From RYN-428 sp035648595 (GTDB lineage: Bacteria; Planctomycetota; Phycisphaerae; Tepidisphaerales; Tepidisphaeraceae), in assembly GCA_035648595.1 (NCBI GenBank), contig DASRLH010000498.1, forward strand, positions 1 through 9,220: DNA of 9,220 nt, read 5' to 3'. Position numbers and translations under genes: made by a program. The notes beneath the pieces were generated by a model, which worked only from the letters and a program-made list of their open reading frames with translations, searched no databases and had not been told where the DNA came from. This document shows, piece by piece, positions 5,357-9,220 of the stretch; the stretch's first letter is position 1; each line of letters starts with the position of its first letter.

Positions 5357-5863
5357 GTGGCCGCGCAATCCCCGCAAAACCCCTCGGAATTACCCGGCAA
5401 CTTTCGCTCGCGCGTTTTTATCGGGGGGAGCTATCGCACTTCCACGCCTGATGCGCCATTGGTTGCATCGCGACAGACGTTGGACGAACTTGAGCGATTG
5501 GTTCAGTCACTTGAACTACATCCCGTGGTCGCCGATCAGTTTCGCGTCGATGAGCCCGACGCTGAAATCCACCGCGATGCAATCTTTCTGCTTCACGCAT
5601 GTCGATTTGCCATTTTTGAATTGTCCGGCTTTTCTGGCGCACTGATGGAACTGGAGCGCAGCGTCGATTTTGGAACCAATTGCCTGATTCTCTATCACGA
5701 CCCCGAGGGCAAGGGATGGCGGCTCTCGCGCATGCTCAGCTCATTCGCGGTCGAACATGCCGCACGCGTCCGATTATTTGGCTATACTCATTGGAGTTCA
5801 GCGATAGATTCTGCTCGGAATTGGCTGGAAGAAATGTTGAGGTTGCGTCATGCACGACGATAA
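5357..5863 (+). CDS. Nucleoside deoxyribosyltransferase/TIR-like fold protein
   Basis: The protein has 168 aa with a GTG start supported by AGGAGG. The order of elements is a first strand RVFIGGSYR (19-27), a helix with DELERLVQSL (43-52), a strand PVVAD (56-60), a helix with HRDAIFLLHACRFAIFELS (72-90), the loop-helix SGALMELERS (93-102), and a strand NCLILYH (108-114). A first strand with a Gly-Ser loop and a late Glu in xGxxxELxxS before an LILY-type strand is the plan shared by nucleoside 2-deoxyribosyltransferases and TIR-like NAD-cleaving domains. Glu98 is the candidate catalytic residue. I do not recognise a specific family. Its partner overlaps it by 14 bp. Third codon positions look less GC-biased than in nuoG, which may point to transfer. 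A role in NAD or nucleotide-based defence is inference; a scavenging enzyme is the alternative. Confidence 0.65.
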   Translation: MAAQSPQNPSELPGNFRSRVFIGGSYRTSTPDAPLVASRQTLDELERLVQSLELHPVVADQFRVDEPDAEIHRDAIFLLHACRFAIFELSGFSGALMELERSVDFGTNCLILYHDPEGKGWRLSRMLSSFAVEHAARVRLFGYTHWSSAIDSARNWLEEMLRLRHARR

Positions 5864-6215
5864 TTGGGCTGCATTGCAATCCGGAAAACTCACCCGGAAA
5901 CAAATCGAGTACACGGTGTACACTGGAGAACGCCTCGAACGAGGGTCTGCGCGGGAAATACTTCAACGAATCAGAGACGGCGCGCGCCCGGATTCGGAAT
6001 TAAGCCGGATCACTCTCGACCAATATGCGCGCGGCTTGGTTGAAGACGCGGACTATTTCATTCCAAAGCCCACGCTGACTTTCTTGCGGCAGCAGGTGTA
6101 TCCCACGATCTTTGATCAAGCATTGGTCTACCTCGCTCATATGGATTCCAGTCAGGTCGATGTATTGGCAATTCAGACGGTGAATGCAGGGGAGCCGCAA
6201 GTCAGTACGACCTGA
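5850..6215 (+). CDS. Unrecognised 121-aa, mostly helical protein, overlaps the TIR/NDT-like gene
   Basis: The ATG at 5850 lies inside the previous gene (14-bp overlap), with TGAGGT at 5838-5843 as a plausible ribosome-binding site. The overlap shows that the two proteins are co-translated and probably act together. The sequence is soluble, with no signal or membrane segment. It begins MHDDNWAALQSGKLTRKQIE, continues with charged helix-prone stretches (SAREILQRIRDG), and contains YARGLVEDADYFIPKP and FDQALVYLAHM near the C-terminus. No Cys, no zinc site, no recognisable helix-turn-helix. I do not recognise the family. An immunity or partner protein for the neighbouring enzyme is the simplest reading of the layout, but this is inferred only from gene order. 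Confidence 0.65.
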   Translation: MHDDNWAALQSGKLTRKQIEYTVYTGERLERGSAREILQRIRDGARPDSELSRITLDQYARGLVEDADYFIPKPTLTFLRQQVYPTIFDQALVYLAHMDSSQVDVLAIQTVNAGEPQVSTT

Positions 6216-6279
6216 GAATCAGACGAGCGTGAAAGAACTGGCGGCGAACAACCGGCTGCGAAGACCGAATTCCAAGCCC

Positions 6280-6447
6280 ATGCGAAACGAATTCACGGCG
6301 ATCATCGAGCAAGCCGACGGGTGGTTTATCGCTTACGCGCCGGAGGTTCCCGGCGCGAACGGCCAAGGGCGCACGAAGGACGAGGCTATCCAAAGCCTCA
6401 GATCGGCCATCGAGTTGATTTTGAACGATCAGCGCGCGGGGGGCTGA
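6280..6447 (+). CDS. Short HicB-like antitoxin-type protein, no HicA partner
   Basis: The protein has 55 aa from ATG 6280. EFTAIIEQADGWFIAYAPEV, then PGANGQGRTKDEAIQSLRSA and IELILND, is the standard HicB-type partially degenerate RNase H fold (strand-strand, PEVPG turn, GxGxTxxEA helix). Such proteins neutralise the HicA mRNA-cleaving toxin or occur as solitary regulators. Family members of this short class that I recall run about 70 residues; this one ends soon after the helix with QRAGG, so its C-terminus is short. HicA should lie directly next to it, but the 64-bp gap upstream is too small and downstream is a convergent gene. No Shine-Dalgarno is seen; a GTG at 6229 in the same frame is possible but adds residues that do not look family-like. 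The 3' end overlaps the FRG gene by 19 bp. Confidence 0.75.
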   Translation: MRNEFTAIIEQADGWFIAYAPEVPGANGQGRTKDEAIQSLRSAIELILNDQRAGG

Positions 6448-7343
6448 CAAGTATGCCCGCGGGTTCCACGAGGGCCAGTTTCCTCCCAGAAATCCCTCGC
6501 AATGTCGCTGGCAATCGTCTCGACCGTTGAGTCGCCGATGCCAAGCGTATAGCCGTTTATTCCCATCAGATCGAGTCTTTCAAGAAGACGGCGCTTAAGC
6601 CGCGCCTTGACAATAATTCTTCCGCATTCGGATATGCCGAGTTCGGCCATCTTCGCCGCATGGTCCACGCCAAACTTGCCAGCGACGGTCACGAACGCAC
6701 CTTGTTTGACCGCACGGGGCATCCACGGGGGAAAATGTAGCTTAACGAGCACGTTTCTTTCCACGCCTTTTCTAATGTCTGCTTCAAAGCGGTCTTCAAT
6801 ATGTCCAGACACTCTGTAGGCGCGCCTCCACTGATTGCTCATGCAACTCTCAAGGTCATTGATGCCGACGTACCAGAGGGTGCCATCTTGGTGGGGAGAT
6901 CGGCGGCACGCGAAGAACAAGGCCGTCAACGGGGCGGACGTCCAGTCAATGCATCGTGTCGGAAGTCCGAAATGGCGCGCGACGAACATTGTCCCGGTCG
7001 TGCGGTACGTGTTCCAACGCAATCGGGCCAGTTCGATATGGATTCTGGACTGCGGTTCCAAGTGGCGATAGCATTGGCCAGCAAATCGCGTGAGGATTTT
7101 TCTTTCCGCCTGAAACTTCAGGGCTGGCGCGATCTTTGAGTTGAACTTGCGATCCAAAGATGAGCGAATCGAATCCCAATTCTCATGTGAACCGTGAAAC
7201 TGGAATGCATCCTTTACGCGGACCGGGTCCAGCAGTTGCTGTAAACAGGCATCCACGGTATGCGGCGTGTCAGCGGGCCACTTTTTCGCAGCGTCGTAGC
7301 CGGAGTCCTGTTTTTTCGGCCGCTTGGGGTGTTCGGTGTCCAT
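6429..7343 (-). CDS. FRG-domain protein
   Basis: From ATG 7343 the protein has 304 aa; an in-frame GTG at 7412, 12 bp after the methyltransferase stop, would give 327. Neither start has a Shine-Dalgarno. Numbering from 7412, the FRG domain spans about 60-300. FQFHGS (70-75) is the naming FRG motif with Arg replaced by His. ARHFGLPTRCIDWTSAPLTA (145-164) followed by LFFAC is the very typical central block (HxGxPTRxxDWTxxPxxALFFA). RAVKQGAFVTV (233-243) is the RxxxQxGxF-type segment. FRG domains are widespread in bacteria, often near restriction or abortive-infection genes; their biochemistry is not established to my knowledge. The gene lies downstream of a DNA methyltransferase on the same strand, so joint expression and a defence-linked role are likely but inferred. 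Confidence 0.85.
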   Translation of the reverse strand: MDTEHPKRPKKQDSGYDAAKKWPADTPHTVDACLQQLLDPVRVKDAFQFHGSHENWDSIRSSLDRKFNSKIAPALKFQAERKILTRFAGQCYRHLEPQSRIHIELARLRWNTYRTTGTMFVARHFGLPTRCIDWTSAPLTALFFACRRSPHQDGTLWYVGINDLESCMSNQWRRAYRVSGHIEDRFEADIRKGVERNVLVKLHFPPWMPRAVKQGAFVTVAGKFGVDHAAKMAELGISECGRIIVKARLKRRLLERLDLMGINGYTLGIGDSTVETIASDIARDFWEETGPRGTRGHTCQPPAR

Positions 7344-7424
7344 GTATTGTAGTCGTGTCTTCCTATCAACGATTCTCGGGGGCTTCGAAACTGGATGTGA
7401 AGGGCTGGGCACGCAAGCAATTTA

Positions 7425-9220
7425 TCACGTTTCAACCACCATCGTCCCCGCCGCGTCATTCCCGAAAACATCAACCACTCGGACGGCAATCGTATATTTC
7501 GCCCCAGTGTCGAGCATTCTCGCGGTGCTGGTCGCAACCACTTTCGCTTTTTTCCCATTGCCGCGGATCGCCTGCCATTGGCTTTTGAAAGTCGCGCCGT
7601 CGTAGTTCCAATCGACGGCCCAATAGTCGATCAGCACCGCGAAGTTTTCCTTGATCAGCTCGCGCAACTTTTCCTTGTCCTTCTCGGGCACCGGCAAATC
7701 GAACAAAACATAGCGGTCGATGCCGACGGTCACTTCGCGCTTCCCGTCCTCTTTTTTGCCGACCTTTGCCTTGGCGAGCTTGAGGTACGGCTTTTCGTGG
7801 AACTGGATTTTGTTGACCAGCTTTTCGATGTCCGCCTCGTCCTTGGCTTTTTTCAGATAATCATAAACGTCCGGCGGAATGAGCTTGCGCTGCACGTCGG
7901 CGGTGGCCGGCTTCCTGGCCGCCTTGCGAAGCTGCTCCCAGGCTTCGTCGAAGTTGTAGTCATAATCCCAGGCAAGAATCACCAGCCGCTTGTATCCGTC
8001 GCCGTCCAGCGTTTGGGCGGATCGAGCGAGTTCCTCGACCTTGCGGGCGGTGGTCGGGCGATCGGGGTAGCCGACGTACACGAGTTCGATCACGCCGTCA
8101 TCGGCCTTGCGCGTGCCAAGGTCCTTGTACGCCGGGTGCGGCATGGCGCCGTACAGCTTGAGAATGATCCGCTGCATCTCCCCGATCCGCCCGCCGCTCA
8201 GGTAGATCATCTCACGCTGGTAATTGCCGATGTTTTCGATGAGAAACGGCTTGGAATCCTGCTGAACCAGCCGCCCGCGCGTCACCTGGATGCCGACTTT
8301 GCCGAGGTCGGAGGTGATCCAACGCCGGCCAAGTTTCTCGGCAACCGCCGCTGTTGTGCCGGAGCCGCAGAAGAAGTCGGCGACGAGAGAACCTTCGTGC
8401 GAGGACGCTCTTATGATCCGCTCGATGAGCGCTTCCGGTTTCTGTGTCGGAAATCCGAGAAGCTCTGTCGAGACGGGATTAACGGGAGGAATATCGTCCC
8501 AAATAGATTGAATGACGGTGCCCTCTGTGTCGTCGAGATACTGCTTAATATTAGGCTGCCCTGTTTTCGCATAAACAATCTTTCCTGATTTAAGCCCCTC
8601 ATCAATTCGATCCTGCGACCATGCCCAATGCCGTCCAGGGGGCGGCGCGATCTCCACCTCGCCAAAGCGACGCACGGGACCGGGGCCCGCACCGGATAGC
8701 GTGACCAACCGGAACTGTCGGCCGTCATTGTCCCGCTGACTATAATGGGAACCTATGTACTCGGCGGAATGCGCCTTAAATGCCTTGTTGAATATGTGAT
8801 CCACACTCCTCGAATAAAACAGAATGTGGTCGTCCACGGTGCCATAGCGAATTGCATCACTATGCGCGTAGGTTCGCTTCCAGGTAATATGATTTAGATA
8901 ATGTTGCTTACCGAACACCTCATCCATCAATAATTTTATGTAATGGCTGACGTTAGGGCCGAGATGGACATAAATACTTCCGCCGTTGGTCAAGAGGCGC
9001 TTGGCGAGTTGGAAGCGCGGGTACAGCATGTCCAAATATGAGTCGATGCCTCCCTCCCAAGTATCGCGATAGGCGAGCCGTTCGATTACAGACGGCTCTT
9101 TTGTAATCGAATGCCCCAAGATCGGGATGCGGTGCGAGTAGTCCGCCTTGGAATCAAACGGCGGATCAATATAAATGAGGTCGATCTTCCCCTCATACCC
9201 CTGAGCGAGGAGCGCCTGCA
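7425..9220 (-). CDS. Beta-class site-specific DNA methyltransferase, type III Mod-like (5' truncated)
   Basis: The frame is open from the stop at 7427-7425 to the right edge (597 aa visible), so the N-terminus is missing. Just inside the edge, KIDLIYIDPPFDSKADY gives catalytic motif IV (DPPF codons at 9167-9156). About 790 bp further on, ADFFCGSGTTAAV gives motif I for S-adenosylmethionine (FFCGSG codons at 8375-8358). Motif IV before motif I is the beta class, which covers N6-adenine and N4-cytosine methyltransferases such as type III Mod. Between them lie WEGGIDSYLDML and GGSIYVHLG. The long C-terminal part (about 300 aa) has a Lys/Asp-rich middle and a last segment YTIAVRVVDVFGNDAAGTM that looks like a small beta domain. 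No Res helicase-nuclease follows; an FRG gene does. A restriction partner could lie beyond 9220. TTG at 9119 is not the start, since motif IV is upstream of it. Confidence 0.9.
   Translation of the reverse strand, partial: QALLAQGYEGKIDLIYIDPPFDSKADYSHRIPILGHSITKEPSVIERLAYRDTWEGGIDSYLDMLYPRFQLAKRLLTNGGSIYVHLGPNVSHYIKLLMDEVFGKQHYLNHITWKRTYAHSDAIRYGTVDDHILFYSRSVDHIFNKAFKAHSAEYIGSHYSQRDNDGRQFRLVTLSGAGPGPVRRFGEVEIAPPPGRHWAWSQDRIDEGLKSGKIVYAKTGQPNIKQYLDDTEGTVIQSIWDDIPPVNPVSTELLGFPTQKPEALIERIIRASSHEGSLVADFFCGSGTTAAVAEKLGRRWITSDLGKVGIQVTRGRLVQQDSKPFLIENIGNYQREMIYLSGGRIGEMQRIILKLYGAMPHPAYKDLGTRKADDGVIELVYVGYPDRPTTARKVEELARSAQTLDGDGYKRLVILAWDYDYNFDEAWEQLRKAARKPATADVQRKLIPPDVYDYLKKAKDEADIEKLVNKIQFHEKPYLKLAKAKVGKKEDGKREVTVGIDRYVLFDLPVPEKDKEKLRELIKENFAVLIDYWAVDWNYDGATFKSQWQAIRGNGKKAKVVATSTARMLDTGAKYTIAVRVVDVFGNDAAGTMVVET

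Noticed and set aside
7578..8588. 336-aa plus-strand frame opposite the methyltransferase
   Set aside because: Repetitive Asp/Val/Leu-rich antisense shadow typical of GC-rich codons; the minus strand has methyltransferase motifs.
9117..9119. TTG as start of the methyltransferase
   Set aside because: The same frame continues upstream to the edge and contains the catalytic DPPF motif.

Overview
This window looks like accessory-rich chromosome of a Planctomycetes bacterium (Phycisphaerae-like lineages fit, but the class is inference). The main clue is a pair of two-pass membrane proteins that start with MRRRLF and end in a CGYDLRATPDRCPECG zinc ribbon, a signature I associate with planctomycete paralogue families. 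Frequent hairpin-rich intergenic DNA and moderately high GC agree with this. No rRNA, tRNA, riboswitch or CRISPR array was found.

Layout. Positions 1-87 (-) hold the first 29 codons of a gene leaving the left edge, whose start resembles a helix-turn-helix transposase of IS630 type. Positions 120-1505 (-) encode an exported transglutaminase-like protein whose catalytic Cys position is Ala. Positions 1592-3617 hold a tandem duplication of a two-gene divergent module. Each unit has a small antitoxin-like gene on the minus strand (1592-1711, shortened; 2432-2647, longer) and a membrane/zinc-ribbon gene on the plus strand (1814-2455; 3036-3617). The second unit has an extra stretch of about 290 bp, packed with hairpins, between its two genes. 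Positions 3747-5348 (+) encode a reduced NuoG-like complex I iron-sulfur subunit with no other nuo gene in view.

The right part looks like a defence or stress island with two convergent groups. On the plus strand, directly behind nuoG and with its Shine-Dalgarno sequence built on the nuoG stop codon, lies a 168-aa protein that resembles nucleoside deoxyribosyltransferase/TIR-like folds. A 121-aa unrecognised protein overlaps it by 14 bp, and a short HicB-like protein with no HicA toxin follows. On the minus strand a beta-class DNA methyltransferase (type III Mod-like, cut at the right edge) is followed by an FRG-domain protein. The two groups meet tail to tail at about 6429-6447.

The candidates for an undescribed system are the overlapping 5357-6215 gene pair, the methyltransferase-FRG pair, and the duplicated antitoxin-like/zinc-ribbon module. 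All family assignments are made by eye from motifs, without database searches.
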